A DNA stretch of 44,334 nucleotides from positions 1 to 44,334 of the forward strand of contig MVQY01000182.1 of the NCBI GenBank assembly GCA_002067325.1, in the 5' to 3' direction. A program made the position numbers and the translations under genes. This document shows, piece by piece, positions 1-8,765 of the stretch. The notes beneath the pieces are model-generated. The model searched no databases. It saw only the letters and a list, made by a program, of their open reading frames with translations, and was not told the DNA's origin. Source of the DNA: Methanobacterium sp. PtaU1.Bin097 (GTDB lineage: Archaea; Methanobacteriota; Methanobacteria; Methanobacteriales; Methanobacteriaceae). Positions within the stretch are counted from its first letter, which is position 1. Every line of letters begins with the position of its first letter.

Positions 1-84
1 AACCTGAGCCGCCAGTGCTTGCTGGTAAAGCCGGGATTCAATTTTCTCTGGCTTGATGAGGGGGTGTTGGATCCACTTTTCCAT
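1..84 (-). CDS. hef: Hef-type helicase/nuclease, N-terminus only (partial)
   Basis: Only the first 28 codons are in the window; the rest lies beyond the left edge. The peptide begins MEKWIQHPLIKPEKIESRLY, which matches the usual opening of archaeal Hef (DEAD/H helicase fused to an XPF-type nuclease, used in processing stalled replication forks). The ATG at 84 has no Shine-Dalgarno sequence. A TATA-like stretch (TTTTATACTA on the minus strand, about 104-113) lies about 23-25 nt upstream, which suits a leaderless transcript. The identification rests on this short N-terminal match alone. Confidence 0.6.
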   Translation of the reverse strand, partial: MEKWIQHPLIKPEKIESRLYQQALAAQV

Positions 85-169
85 GGGATTATATTGGACT
101 TCGTAGTATAAAATGTTCAATTTTCAGAATACAAAAAAAAATTGGAATTATTTAAAGGACTGACCGCCA

Positions 170-538
170 TCAATTTATAATGTCGTCTGTTTTCTCCCGT
201 AAGATACCTAGATGTGTAAGAATTCCCACTATTAAAGCCGTTATAGCTATAATAATACCAAATACCACGTCTTTAGATGATAAAGGTGTATTTTGAGTTA
301 TTATCCAGATGCATACAATTATTAAAATTCCAATCCCTGATAATATGTCTAATATTGTGGTTTTATGTTCCATTATACTGGAAAGGACAATAACTATCCC
401 TATAAAAAATAAGATAAATGCATAAAGTTCTAATTGAAGACTTAAACCGTAAACTAAACCGTAATATATTGAAAAAATCAAAGGAAACATCCATAATAGT
501 CCAAATCCAAACGATCCCACATCTCTTATTTTCACCAT
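170..538 (-). CDS. Small four-helix membrane protein, unknown function
   Basis: A 122-residue protein made almost entirely of four hydrophobic segments, roughly residues 9-30, 36-56, 63-82 and 90-112, with short polar connections and a charged C-terminus (REKTDD). There is no signal peptide, catalytic motif or family signature that I recognise. The ATG start is preceded by a weak GGTAAT ribosome-site-like stretch. It lies between the start of hef and the end of the aconitase X gene, all on the minus strand, and is probably transcribed alone. It is best called a hypothetical integral membrane protein. Confidence 0.6.
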   Translation of the reverse strand: MVKIRDVGSFGFGLLWMFPLIFSIYYGLVYGLSLQLELYAFILFFIGIVIVLSSIMEHKTTILDILSGIGILIIVCIWIITQNTPLSSKDVVFGIIIAITALIVGILTHLGILREKTDDIIN

Positions 539-608
539 TTTATTACCATTAATAGATTAACTATTATGATATAAATAATGGGCATTTAGCTATCTGTAAT
601 ATTGTATT

Positions 609-1799
609 TCATTTTTCAAGTAAATCATCCAGTTCACCGTAAACCACATCTAAACCGCACATGCTGGGTACGTAGTTAGCTGCTTTTGCAGAGTCAACAC
701 CAACAACCTTAAAACCAAGGTCTTCTATGGGCGAGACCACCATACATGTGTCGGATACTACTTTACCACCGGCATCTTCTACGGTTTTGGTGTAGCCCAT
801 ACTGTCTGATTCGGCTTTAACTGATATCGAGGTGCATATCCATAGGGGTGTGGAGAGTTTCCGACCAGCAACTTTCCTTGCAATTGCTTCAATCTCATCT
901 AATGATGCATGCGGACACCCGACACAGATTAAATCTGGTTTTCGGGTGGTCGTGGATAGTTTCTGGTGGGATTCGGTTATCTGATCCTTATCCACCACAA
1001 TTTTTTCTATTCCACCAATATCAACCCCTTTAAGGGCATCTTTATATTCGGGGGTGACGTTTTCCACATGATAAAGTGCAACCGCACCGGATGATGCCAG
1101 TGCAGCGCCTAGACTTTTTAGTTCATTGATTGATGGGGTGTTTTTTAGTTTGAAGTAGGGCACTCCGTCCCCCACTATTTTTCCCACCAAGTAGCCTAGT
1201 GCACCGTAGTCTGTACCTTTTAACTGGGTTTCAAGCTCGAAAATGTAATTTGCCTTCCTGTTTTCATCTAAGTGATAACCATATTCGGCTGTCTTTCCAC
1301 AGATGGCCGCTGCCAGGGCTCCCGGGCCGCCTTCCCTGTTGGTCCTGGCTCCGAGGACTGAGTTGGCATAGGCCACCGCTGAAGATTCTGACCAGGCGAT
1401 GTGACTTCCCAGGGTAGGAACGTTACCCACCAGGTAGGGTGTGCATGTACAGGTGGTACTGATGCCCATTTTATTGTAGGCCTCGATGATCTTCAACTGT
1501 TTATCAGCGAAGTCTGCTGGGAAGTTCAACTCTTTCCATTTGACCAGGTCTATTCCTGCAGGGTTCAACGTGGAGGGGACTCTCACTTTAACACCAGTAC
1601 TTGCCAATTCTTCTAAGTACTCTAGGCCAGCGTCTCCGATGGTTTTATAGGAAACCCCTGCTATCTGGGCAGATGTTATATCCACCATCTTTTCTGCTCC
1701 GTAGATATCACCCAGGGCCACCAGGATCTCCATGGATTTCTCTACGGCGATCCCATATTTTCCATCGTACATATCCTGTTCTTCTGGTGTAAGCTGCAT
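609..1799 (-). CDS. Aconitase X catalytic domain: phosphomevalonate dehydratase large subunit
   Basis: This 396-residue protein spans the whole AcnX_cat (DUF521) family. Seen: an N-terminal LTPEEQDMYDGKYG segment, a conserved CTCTPYLVGN cysteine segment (about residues 117-126), LGARTNREGGP, a CVGCPH cysteine segment near residue 293, and MVVSPIEDLGF near the C-terminus. In archaea this family is the large subunit of phosphomevalonate dehydratase, which makes trans-anhydromevalonate 5-phosphate in the modified mevalonate route to isoprenoid lipids. It carries an Fe-S cluster and needs a small DUF126 subunit, which is not in this window. The ATG is preceded by AGAGGT. It follows recJ by 18 nt and is probably the last gene of the S15-recJ unit. 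Confidence 0.85.
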   Translation of the reverse strand: MQLTPEEQDMYDGKYGIAVEKSMEILVALGDIYGAEKMVDITSAQIAGVSYKTIGDAGLEYLEELASTGVKVRVPSTLNPAGIDLVKWKELNFPADFADKQLKIIEAYNKMGISTTCTCTPYLVGNVPTLGSHIAWSESSAVAYANSVLGARTNREGGPGALAAAICGKTAEYGYHLDENRKANYIFELETQLKGTDYGALGYLVGKIVGDGVPYFKLKNTPSINELKSLGAALASSGAVALYHVENVTPEYKDALKGVDIGGIEKIVVDKDQITESHQKLSTTTRKPDLICVGCPHASLDEIEAIARKVAGRKLSTPLWICTSISVKAESDSMGYTKTVEDAGGKVVSDTCMVVSPIEDLGFKVVGVDSAKAANYVPSMCGLDVVYGELDDLLEK

Positions 1800-1817
1800 A
1801 GAGGACCTCTTTAAAAT

Positions 1818-3209
1818 TTAACTGAATGTTATCTGTTTGGATTTGTTAGATTTATCTTCTTCCAGTTGGGTTTTAATGATCTCATCCACCAGGTTCAGGA
1901 AATTATCCTTGTTATTTCGGGGAACAACAGCTCCAGCTGCTACGGTATGCCCGCCCCCGGTACCACCATAGCTATGTGATGCCTGTTCGAAGGCCTGGCC
2001 AAGATTAATCCCTTTTTCAGTATTGGCCAGAGTGGTACGTCCGGAAACTTTGATGAGGGGATCCATACGAGAAATCGCTAAGACAGGTTTATCTTGATTG
2101 AATAATTTAAGATCCAATCCCACATTGGCCAGAGTCCCCATGAAGCTCTTTATATCCTTATCCTCTGTGTATATGTACTGGATGTGATCCATTTCCCGGG
2201 AGCCCTCTTTTTTAATCCATTCGATACCTTTTATTATGGTGTCCTGATAGTTTTTCAGGTAGTTCAGTCCTTCCTGGAGGGATTCTTCCCTGTCTCCCAG
2301 GCAGATGCTCAGGCCGTAGCCGTACTTTTTCTTCTTTCCGCAGGCGTCTATTATCTGGGAGTAATCGTCTATATTTCTAAGTAGTGGTATTTCATCTTTT
2401 ATCTGGTAGATTTTACCGAAAATTTCCGGGTTTACCTTCACCAACTCATTTTTCAGTGTGTCCTTTTCTTCGTTGCTGAGGTCGGGGAATTTGGTTTCAT
2501 AGGATAGTCCGATCTTCTCCAGGAAGGTTTTTGAGCCTTCAAAATCACCGGAAATGCCAGGTAAAGGTAGAAAAGTGTAGGAAAGCGCTTTATACAGGGG
2601 TTCTCCATTCAAGAAGGAGACCTTCAACCCGTCGTTAATTTCTAATACTCCTTTCTTTATTCCTTCCTGTAGTATGGTGTGGTTAACCCCGGTAATGTTG
2701 CCGTTGCCCTGCATGTCTCCGAAAGCACCCACCATGGCTAATGCGGTGAGTTCATAGTGACCCATGGGCCTTACTGCCAGATAAGTTACTCCTGAACCAC
2801 TGACATCCCTGGTTCCGTCCAGGCCGAAGAGGTGGGGGTTGACGTGCACCACTGTCTCCTGGTCTTCGGTGGAATCGATGGTCTGGTGGTGGTCTGCTAT
2901 TATGGCGTCTCCTTTAAGCTTACCTATACGCTGGGTCCAGGCGCTGCCCATGTCACAAAAGAAGAATAACTTATATTTTTCCTGGGAAATCTTATCCAGG
3001 ACCTCTGCCTTCAGCCGGGGCACTATGGTGACATGGAATTTACCCTTTTCCCGGGTGATGGCGTTGCAGATCACACCAGCAGCGGATATTCCGTCAGCAT
3101 CGTTGTGGGAGATTACTCTCACCACATGATCCTGATCTAAGTGCTCTTTTAAGAGTTTATGGGCTTCTTCAGCTCTATTTAACAAGTAATGCTGCTTGTT
3201 TTGGTTCAT
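1818..3209 (-). CDS. recJ: Archaeal RecJ-like DHH-family exonuclease
   Basis: A 463-residue DHH/DHHA1 phosphoesterase. Visible motifs are HNDADGISAAG (motif I), FFCDMGS (motif II), IIADHHQTID (the DHH motif) and a C-terminal SYGGTGGGHTVAAGA segment typical of DHHA1. Archaeal members include the GINS-associated nuclease of the replisome and single-strand-specific 5' exonucleases. Which of these applies cannot be told from sequence. I chose the ATG at 3209 (MNQNKQHY) because GGATGGAGA lies just upstream; a longer frame reaches 3239 without a better ribosome site. The start sits inside the 3' end of rps15, a 35-nt overlap that suggests translational coupling. Confidence 0.85.
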   Translation of the reverse strand: MNQNKQHYLLNRAEEAHKLLKEHLDQDHVVRVISHNDADGISAAGVICNAITREKGKFHVTIVPRLKAEVLDKISQEKYKLFFFCDMGSAWTQRIGKLKGDAIIADHHQTIDSTEDQETVVHVNPHLFGLDGTRDVSGSGVTYLAVRPMGHYELTALAMVGAFGDMQGNGNITGVNHTILQEGIKKGVLEINDGLKVSFLNGEPLYKALSYTFLPLPGISGDFEGSKTFLEKIGLSYETKFPDLSNEEKDTLKNELVKVNPEIFGKIYQIKDEIPLLRNIDDYSQIIDACGKKKKYGYGLSICLGDREESLQEGLNYLKNYQDTIIKGIEWIKKEGSREMDHIQYIYTEDKDIKSFMGTLANVGLDLKLFNQDKPVLAISRMDPLIKVSGRTTLANTEKGINLGQAFEQASHSYGGTGGGHTVAAGAVVPRNNKDNFLNLVDEIIKTQLEEDKSNKSKQITFS

Positions 3210-3576
3210 ATCTCCATCCTTCAGGAAGTACGCCTTCATTCCTGTAGTATCTCACCAGTCTCCTGATCTTGGATTCCACGATACGCAGGCCTCTCCTGGT
3301 ATGCAGGTCTTTGGGATTCTCTTTCAGGTGGTCCCTGATGTTAACTGCTTTCCGGATGAGGTTCATTAGGTCCTCTGGGTATTCCAGGCCCTGGTTGTGC
3401 TTTTCCAGGATCTGGGTGATTTTGAGCCCGGTTATCAGTTTAACATCGGGGATACCGTACTGGTCCCTCAGGATGATTCCCATCATGCTGGTGGAGTTTC
3501 CTTCCTTTTTAAGTTTTAATATCAGTTCTTCAATCTCTTCGTTGGAGTATTCAATCCATTCTGGCTTAACTGCCAT
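3175..3576 (-). CDS. rps15: 30S ribosomal protein S15
   Basis: The 133-residue protein has the length and layout of archaeal S15, with an N-terminal extension (PEWIEYSNEEIEELILKL) followed by the rRNA-binding helical core. Diagnostic segments are MGIILRDQYGIPDVK, YPEDLMNLIRKAVNIRDHL and KDLHTRRGLRIVESKIRRL, ending PEGWRYEPKQAALLVK. It acts in the small ribosomal subunit on 16S rRNA. A strong GAGGTGA ribosome site precedes the ATG. The stop lies within recJ. It is 87 nt downstream of the XTP pyrophosphatase gene, and these genes probably form one minus-strand unit. Confidence 0.97.
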   Translation of the reverse strand: MAVKPEWIEYSNEEIEELILKLKKEGNSTSMMGIILRDQYGIPDVKLITGLKITQILEKHNQGLEYPEDLMNLIRKAVNIRDHLKENPKDLHTRRGLRIVESKIRRLVRYYRNEGVLPEGWRYEPKQAALLVK

Positions 3577-3663
3577 TATTTCACCTCTAAAATATTATTT
3601 TAATAATGTGGTTAGAGCAGGTTGATACACTTCATTGTGGATTCAGTCCATTTTTATGGTTTA

Positions 3664-4239
3664 TTATCCCTGGTCTTTATACCACAGTGCGAACTTCTCG
3701 AGCGATTTGCGACGGTGGGAGAACATGTTTTTCTCTTGTCTTTGTAGTTCTCCGAAGGATTTGTCGTATCCATCTGGGATAAACAGGGGGTCGTAGGCGA
3801 AACCGTACTGGCCCTTTTCCTCGTATTCGATGCGTCCTTTGACAGTGCCTAAAAAAACCTCGGGCTCGGTTTTGGGGGTGCAGTACCCAATTACCGACCT
3901 GAACTCGGCGTATCTGTCTTCAACATCGCTCATAAGCTTCAATATGCCCTTATTACCTAATGTTTCCTGCACGTAGGATGAATATGTCCCTGGAAACCAT
4001 TTAAGGGCTTTTATGAATAATCCGGCGTCCTCTACTATCACTGGTTTACCGAGACGCCTGCTAGCATACTGTGCACCGTACCGGGCCACATCCTCCAGGT
4101 TTCCCTGGATTTCAGGGTAGCCGAGATCAGCATGCTCCAGTGAAATTCCCAAGTTATTCAATATTCCCTGGGCTTCTTTAACTTTATGGGAGTTACCGGT
4201 TATAAAGGTAATGATTTTTGAATCGATTTTTTCAGACAT
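3664..4239 (-). CDS. XTP/dITP pyrophosphatase (HAM1/RdgB family)
   Basis: A 191-residue house-cleaning enzyme that hydrolyses non-canonical purine triphosphates (XTP, dITP/ITP) to monophosphates and so protects DNA and RNA. Family signatures are ITFITGNSHKVKEAQ at the N-terminus, VEDAGLFIKAL and FPGTYSSYV in the substrate pocket, GQYGFAYDPLFIPDG, and the C-terminal SHRRKSLEKF. I prefer the ATG at 4239 (MSEKIDSK); a TTG four codons upstream is possible but has no clear ribosome site. It is the promoter-proximal gene of the XTPase-S15-RecJ-AcnX cluster and is divergent from the lipase gene. Confidence 0.92.
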   Translation of the reverse strand: MSEKIDSKIITFITGNSHKVKEAQGILNNLGISLEHADLGYPEIQGNLEDVARYGAQYASRRLGKPVIVEDAGLFIKALKWFPGTYSSYVQETLGNKGILKLMSDVEDRYAEFRSVIGYCTPKTEPEVFLGTVKGRIEYEEKGQYGFAYDPLFIPDGYDKSFGELQRQEKNMFSHRRKSLEKFALWYKDQG

Positions 4240-4351
4240 TTTAAAGACCAACAGTAATTCTAATAGTAAATATTAATTAGTTTAATCATAGGTTTAATTG
4301 TGGACTTATCTATTGTTATCTGTAAATTAGATTGTTGAAGTAATATTTTTA

Positions 4352-5311
4352 ATGAACGAATTTGGAAAAATAACGACGATGGTCTTTAAAAATCAGATTT
4401 CATATAAAGTGATACACATTATGAACGATACAGATTCAACAAAATCAGTGGCGGAGCTAACCCCCGTAATTTTAGTCCATGGATGGCGTCCTAGGAAGGA
4501 GGAGGATGTACTCGTAGAATGGGATGTGATGAAAAAAGCTTTATATAAAGAGAACATCCCTTATTATGAGTTTAATTATCTACCCGCCACAGGCGATCCC
4601 TATAATTACCCTACTGATTTAGGGAAGTTCATCTTTGATATCAGGGCGTCTACCGGATACACTGGTAAGTTCGACATAGTATGCCACTCCATGGGTGCTC
4701 TGGTTTCCCGGTTCTACATGATGAAAAATGATAATTACAAGAACATCCGGCAGTGGATCGGTATAGCGCCAGTAAATCACGGCAGTGCACTGGCCGATTT
4801 AATCGACAGTAGACGCTTGCTTTATCTGCTTCTTAAGCCTTTACTCTACCTGTATTTCAGGGACATAGGTTCTTCAGGCGCAGTGGCTAATATGCGTACT
4901 TATGACCGCCAGACCCTTGAGCTGAATAGTTCAGGGCCGGGTCATGATGGGGTCATGTCGGGAGTTACCTACCACATAATAATAGGTCACCAAGTGCCTG
5001 CACAAACCAAATTCATATCTAAATTGATGGGTATGGTGGAATGGTTGATAGGAACCTCAAAAGAAGAATATGAAAGCTATAAATCCGTAAAGAGGAAGGG
5101 GTACGTACCCACACGGGTTAAGTTAGTTGAAAATGGTGAAACTGTTTACAGATGGACGGCCAAAGGAGATGGAGCCGTGGCCAATGAACAGAGTATTCTG
5201 GGCAACATCACACCCAAACTAATCCGTGGTGTGGGACATAATGACCTGACTAAAGACCCTACCGTGATAGAACTGGTGGTGAACTTCTATAAAAACTACG
5301 AAAGATCTTAA
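4352..5311 (+). CDS. Alpha/beta-hydrolase, lipase-like
   Basis: A 319-residue hydrolase. The oxyanion segment VILVHGWRPR is at residues 39-48, the nucleophile elbow VCHSMGA has Ser113, the likely acid is Asp273 in GDGAV, and the likely base is His296 in GVGHNDL. These positions suit a class 2 lipase or PGAP1-like esterase; the substrate is unknown. The first glycine of the usual G-x-S-x-G elbow is cysteine here. There is no signal peptide or membrane segment, although a hydrophobic stretch at 156-169 may form a lid. The start is uncertain: ATG 4352 is used, with in-frame ATGs at 4379 and 4421 and no convincing ribosome site. It lies on the opposite strand to both neighbours. Confidence 0.75.
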   Translation: MNEFGKITTMVFKNQISYKVIHIMNDTDSTKSVAELTPVILVHGWRPRKEEDVLVEWDVMKKALYKENIPYYEFNYLPATGDPYNYPTDLGKFIFDIRASTGYTGKFDIVCHSMGALVSRFYMMKNDNYKNIRQWIGIAPVNHGSALADLIDSRRLLYLLLKPLLYLYFRDIGSSGAVANMRTYDRQTLELNSSGPGHDGVMSGVTYHIIIGHQVPAQTKFISKLMGMVEWLIGTSKEEYESYKSVKRKGYVPTRVKLVENGETVYRWTAKGDGAVANEQSILGNITPKLIRGVGHNDLTKDPTVIELVVNFYKNYERS

Positions 5312-5343
5312 ACATCGAAGAATGGTTTAATTATTGGAGCGGT

Positions 5344-6978
5344 TTAATTATTGTTGTCTGTATAACGCCTTCTTACCTCAATCTCCCATATTTTCTCTAA
5401 GATTTCCTGATAATCATCTGCTTCCTGGTAACCCTCTAAAATCGACTGGAAACAATCCTCTGCAATATCGTAGTGTATGCCGGTAAGTGCTTTCTTGAAA
5501 ACCAGGAGGTCGGTGCCTTTATCCTCCACCAGGTCGGAGATCTTTCCCAGTCCGAAGTCGATGAACACAATTTCCCCATCTTTTAGCAGTAAGTTGCTAC
5601 TGGTCAGGTCTCCATGGATCATTCCGCAGTTATGTAGGCGGGCGACCTTTTCACCTACTTTTTTACAGATGATTTTTATCTGGGATATCTCTGATTCGTT
5701 GAACACGTCTTTAACCGGTTTACCTGGTATATATTCCATGGTTATGGTCTTATTTTCCTTATCTATATCGTATACGAGTGGGGTGGTTACTCCGCAGGTT
5801 TTGGCCAGATGGAGGAGTTTGGCTTCACCCTTCGTTCTCCTCTTCCTTAATCTGTGGTCAATTTCTTCTATACGGTAGCTTTTAGATACCCTTTCCTTCA
5901 GGAGCACATCCCGTCCCATCCATTCCCCCGGATAGATGTTGGCTTCAGCTCCCTTCTCCAGCATATTGGATGGTAATTCTAAATGGACAGGGGAGGTTTT
6001 CATCCAGGGAACATCCACCTGATCGGTACGGTACCTCTGAATCACAGTTGTGTCCTCCACTTTCTGCACCGAGCCGTAATGGAACATCAACTGGCCCATC
6101 CAGGCGATCATAGCTCCATTATCTCCACAATATTTTATAGGGGGCTGGTAGAAGTCGGCGTAGTGTTCTCTGGTCATGATGGAGATCATCTCCCTTAACC
6201 GGCTGTTGGCTGCTACCCCACCACACAACATCACTTCCCTTTTCTTGGAATGGGCCAGGGCCCTCTCGGTTATCTCGGTGACCATGGCGAAAGCTGTCTC
6301 CTGCAGACTGTAGCATACATCCTCTAAGGGTTCTCCATCTTCATATTTCCGAATGGCCGCGGTGAGTAAACCAGAAAATGATAGATCCATACCCTTGACT
6401 GTGTAGGGTAGTTTAAGATAGTTTTGAGATTTAAGGGCCAGTTCTTCTACCCGGGGCCCGCCAGGATGGCCCAGGTTGACTTGACGGGCGAACTGGTCCA
6501 GGCAGTTACCCAGGGCAATGTCCAGGGTCTCCCCGAAAACACGGTACCTTCCCCGGTCATAGGCGATTATCTGACTGTTACCACCACTGACGTATAGAGT
6601 TAATGGGTCTACAGCTCCGGTGGTGAGGCGGCCGATCTCCACATGCCCTATGCAGTGATTAACACCCATGATGGGTACTTTTAAGGACAGACTTAGGGAT
6701 CTGGCCGCAGTAGCTACCGTTCGCAGGGCGGGCCCTAAACCCGGGCCCCGGGAGAAGGCCACCAGATCTATATCCTTCAGTTCCAGTCCAGATTCGACTA
6801 ATGCCTCTTTGATGAGGGGTACGATGTTGTTTGCATGGTGTTCTGCTGCTTCCCGGGGATGTATTCCTCCGCTTTCTGGTATGAGGGATTTGCCCACCGA
6901 GGCCAGTATTTCCCCGGAGGAATCTACGATCCCTACACCTGTTTTTTCTGCGGTACCCTCCAGTCCCATGCATATCAT
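5344..6978 (-). CDS. kae1-bud32: Bifunctional Kae1-Bud32 (KEOPS tRNA threonylcarbamoyladenosine synthase and kinase)
   Basis: A 544-residue fusion. Residues 1 to about 325 are Kae1 (TsaD/Qri7), an ASKHA ATPase with metal ligands His108 and His112 in NHCIGH, plus Tyr129, SGGNSQ and Asp286 in KYCGDNGAM. From about 345 comes Bud32, a small RIO-like kinase/ATPase with GAEANIY, MIHGDLTSSNLLL and FIDFGLG. Together they act in the KEOPS complex that makes t6A37 on ANN-decoding tRNAs. The fusion is normal in many euryarchaea. The start MICMGLEGTAEK at 6978 is chosen by homology to the family's usual N-terminus and by an upstream GAGTTGAT; a TTG at 7014 would add 12 residues. Confidence 0.95.
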   Translation of the reverse strand: MICMGLEGTAEKTGVGIVDSSGEILASVGKSLIPESGGIHPREAAEHHANNIVPLIKEALVESGLELKDIDLVAFSRGPGLGPALRTVATAARSLSLSLKVPIMGVNHCIGHVEIGRLTTGAVDPLTLYVSGGNSQIIAYDRGRYRVFGETLDIALGNCLDQFARQVNLGHPGGPRVEELALKSQNYLKLPYTVKGMDLSFSGLLTAAIRKYEDGEPLEDVCYSLQETAFAMVTEITERALAHSKKREVMLCGGVAANSRLREMISIMTREHYADFYQPPIKYCGDNGAMIAWMGQLMFHYGSVQKVEDTTVIQRYRTDQVDVPWMKTSPVHLELPSNMLEKGAEANIYPGEWMGRDVLLKERVSKSYRIEEIDHRLRKRRTKGEAKLLHLAKTCGVTTPLVYDIDKENKTITMEYIPGKPVKDVFNESEISQIKIICKKVGEKVARLHNCGMIHGDLTSSNLLLKDGEIVFIDFGLGKISDLVEDKGTDLLVFKKALTGIHYDIAEDCFQSILEGYQEADDYQEILEKIWEIEVRRRYTDNNN

Positions 6979-7111
6979 TGGTAAATCAACTCGATAATCG
7001 ATAATTTTTCCCAATCAGGTTTGAAATTTAATTTTCCATCAGTTTATTTATACTTATATAGATGGATTAACCATTTAATTTTATCAAACTACAATATAAA
7101 GGTGGAAGAAC

Positions 7112-8182
7112 TTGAAGAATATCATCAGACATTTTGGCTCACCAGGTGAATTACCCATACTGGAAGACTCCAACCCACTATTTTTGTGCGTGATAGCCAG
7201 TACCAGAACTTCCAATATCCCGGGCATAACTGGTGCTGGTGCCACACCAGAATTAACCGATTACACGCCAGCGGCTGATGTGGAGTTGATCGTGCATGGA
7301 AAGGCCCTGTGTCTGCCTGATATTCCCCAAACCGTGGTTGAAGGCACGGCTTCACCCACTCCTGCTGTAATTACCAAAGCAGCCCTGGAACTGGCGGATA
7401 TACCTTTTTTAACAGCTGATGCGGGTGCTGCAGTTAAACCTAATGTAACCTTTTTTGATATCAACCATAAACCAGGGGAAAATATCCAGAGTGGAAAAGC
7501 TGTTTTAAACCCGGAACAGATATTTAAACGGGGAAAATTCCTGGGAAAGATGCTTTCACAGTTTAATGATCATCTGTTCATTGGGGAGAGCACACCTGCG
7601 GGAACCACCACAGCACTGGGTGTTCTGACTGCCATGGGCTATGATGGTAACCGCAAGGTCAGTGGAAGCATGCCGGAAAACCCTCATGACCTAAAGCTGG
7701 AGGTTGTCTCTGATGGATTGAAAGCCGCCGGATTTGAAGCAGGAGACTTAGCCCGTGATCCACTTAAAGCTGTGGAAGTGGTGGGTGACCCCATGATTCC
7801 TGCCGTCGCAGGAATTGCAGCTGGTTCGCAGGTGCCGGTGACCCTTGCTGGGGGTACCCAGATGACTGCGGTTTGTGCGGTGATCAAAGAGATGGATAAA
7901 GATTTTGATTGGGAGGAACTCTCCATCGCCACCACGATTTTCGTGGCCAGGGATGAGACATCGGATATTAACTATATCTCCCGGCAGATAGCTGATTATT
8001 CCATCTTTGCCGTTGATCCTCAATTTGAAAAATGTGGCAACGCAGGACTGAAGAACTACCTTAACGGATCGGTTAAAGAGGGGGTAGGGGCGGGAGGAGC
8101 TATGATGGCTGCTCTGGTTAAAGGGGTCAGCGTTGGTGAGATACGAATAAAAACAGAGGAATTCTGTGCGGAAATATTTTAA
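7112..8182 (+). CDS. cobT: CobT-type nicotinate-nucleotide phosphoribosyltransferase (archaeal)
   Basis: A 356-residue protein of the archaeal CobT family, which activates the lower-ligand base of cobamides by transfer of phosphoribose from nicotinate mononucleotide. Seen: PGITGAGATPELTDYTPAADVE near the N-terminus, PTPAVITKAALELADIPF, FIGESTPAGTTTALGVLTAMGYDG in the middle, PVTLAGGTQM, and a glycine-rich VGAGGAMMAALVKG near the C-terminus. The start is TTG, chosen because AAGGTGG lies 6 nt upstream and no in-frame ATG is nearby. It is divergent from kae1-bud32 and probably monocistronic. Cobamides are needed by the methanogen's corrinoid methyltransferase. Confidence 0.85.
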   Translation: MKNIIRHFGSPGELPILEDSNPLFLCVIASTRTSNIPGITGAGATPELTDYTPAADVELIVHGKALCLPDIPQTVVEGTASPTPAVITKAALELADIPFLTADAGAAVKPNVTFFDINHKPGENIQSGKAVLNPEQIFKRGKFLGKMLSQFNDHLFIGESTPAGTTTALGVLTAMGYDGNRKVSGSMPENPHDLKLEVVSDGLKAAGFEAGDLARDPLKAVEVVGDPMIPAVAGIAAGSQVPVTLAGGTQMTAVCAVIKEMDKDFDWEELSIATTIFVARDETSDINYISRQIADYSIFAVDPQFEKCGNAGLKNYLNGSVKEGVGAGGAMMAALVKGVSVGEIRIKTEEFCAEIF

Positions 8183-8241
8183 GCACCGATTTTTTTGGGA
8201 TTTTCTATTTTAGTCAGATTTTTTATAATTTCTATAGAAAG

Positions 8242-8320
8242 ATTTAAATACCAGGATGTTAGAATTATACAACATCAAGTTAGAAATATTTAACTTTTTG
8301 TTCGAAATTGATAACTTCGA
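8242..8320 (+). promoter_or_regulatory. Promoter and possible operator of the DUF2178-HTH pair
   Basis: A TATA-like ATTTAAATA sits at 8242-8250. About 30 nt downstream, at the expected transcription start, is an inverted repeat AAGTTA (8277-8282) and TAACTT (8291-8296) separated by 8 nt. The ribosome site GAGGTGGGATGA follows before the ATG at 8331. The placement suits autorepression by the HTH protein of this operon; that role is inferred. Confidence 0.4.
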
Positions 8321-8330
8321 GGTGGGATGA

Positions 8331-8756
8331 ATGACTGAAAATACCGAAAAGACAAAATCCAACGTTGAAAGGGATTATAATTCGTACAGGGTAATACTAT
8401 GGATTGGATCAGCTCTTCTAATAGTTAGTTCTCTGAGTTTAATTTTATGGAAGACCATGAATGATATCATAGTTACTGGGCTTCTTCTGGGAATTATGTT
8501 TTATGTAATCAGCTTCTTCGCGTATATTGGAATGGGTGATACAGTAAAGGATGAGCGTTTGAGAAAGGTAGGGACCCTTGCAGCAACATGGTCATGGTAT
8601 ATAACCTTGACGTTTGTGGGTTCTCTGGTGGTTTCAATGTACTGGGCAAATAGAATCCGCGATCCGGTGGAACTAATGGGAGTGACTATTTTTGTCATGG
8701 TAGCCGCTATGCTGGTGGCTAACCTTATTTTAAGCCGTAAAGGTGACATAGAATAG
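8331..8756 (+). CDS. DUF2178-like membrane protein, partner of HTH regulator
   Basis: A 141-residue integral membrane protein with four predicted helices, about residues 22-40, 46-64, 85-104 and 114-133. The conserved cytoplasmic-looking loop GDTVKDERLRKVGTLAATWSW between helices 2 and 3 resembles the DUF2178 family. Its biochemical role is unknown. It is followed after 9 nt by a small Cro/cI-type regulator. This pairing is common in archaea and suggests a membrane sensor or effector with its repressor. A GGTGGGATGA ribosome site precedes the ATG. Confidence 0.7.
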   Translation: MTENTEKTKSNVERDYNSYRVILWIGSALLIVSSLSLILWKTMNDIIVTGLLLGIMFYVISFFAYIGMGDTVKDERLRKVGTLAATWSWYITLTFVGSLVVSMYWANRIRDPVELMGVTIFVMVAAMLVANLILSRKGDIE

Positions 8757-8765
8757 TGGGATTTC

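Noticed and set aside
2839..3129. Plus-strand open frame of 96 codons inside recJ
   Set aside because: It is antisense to a well-conserved DHH-family gene, has no ribosome site and no recognisable protein features.
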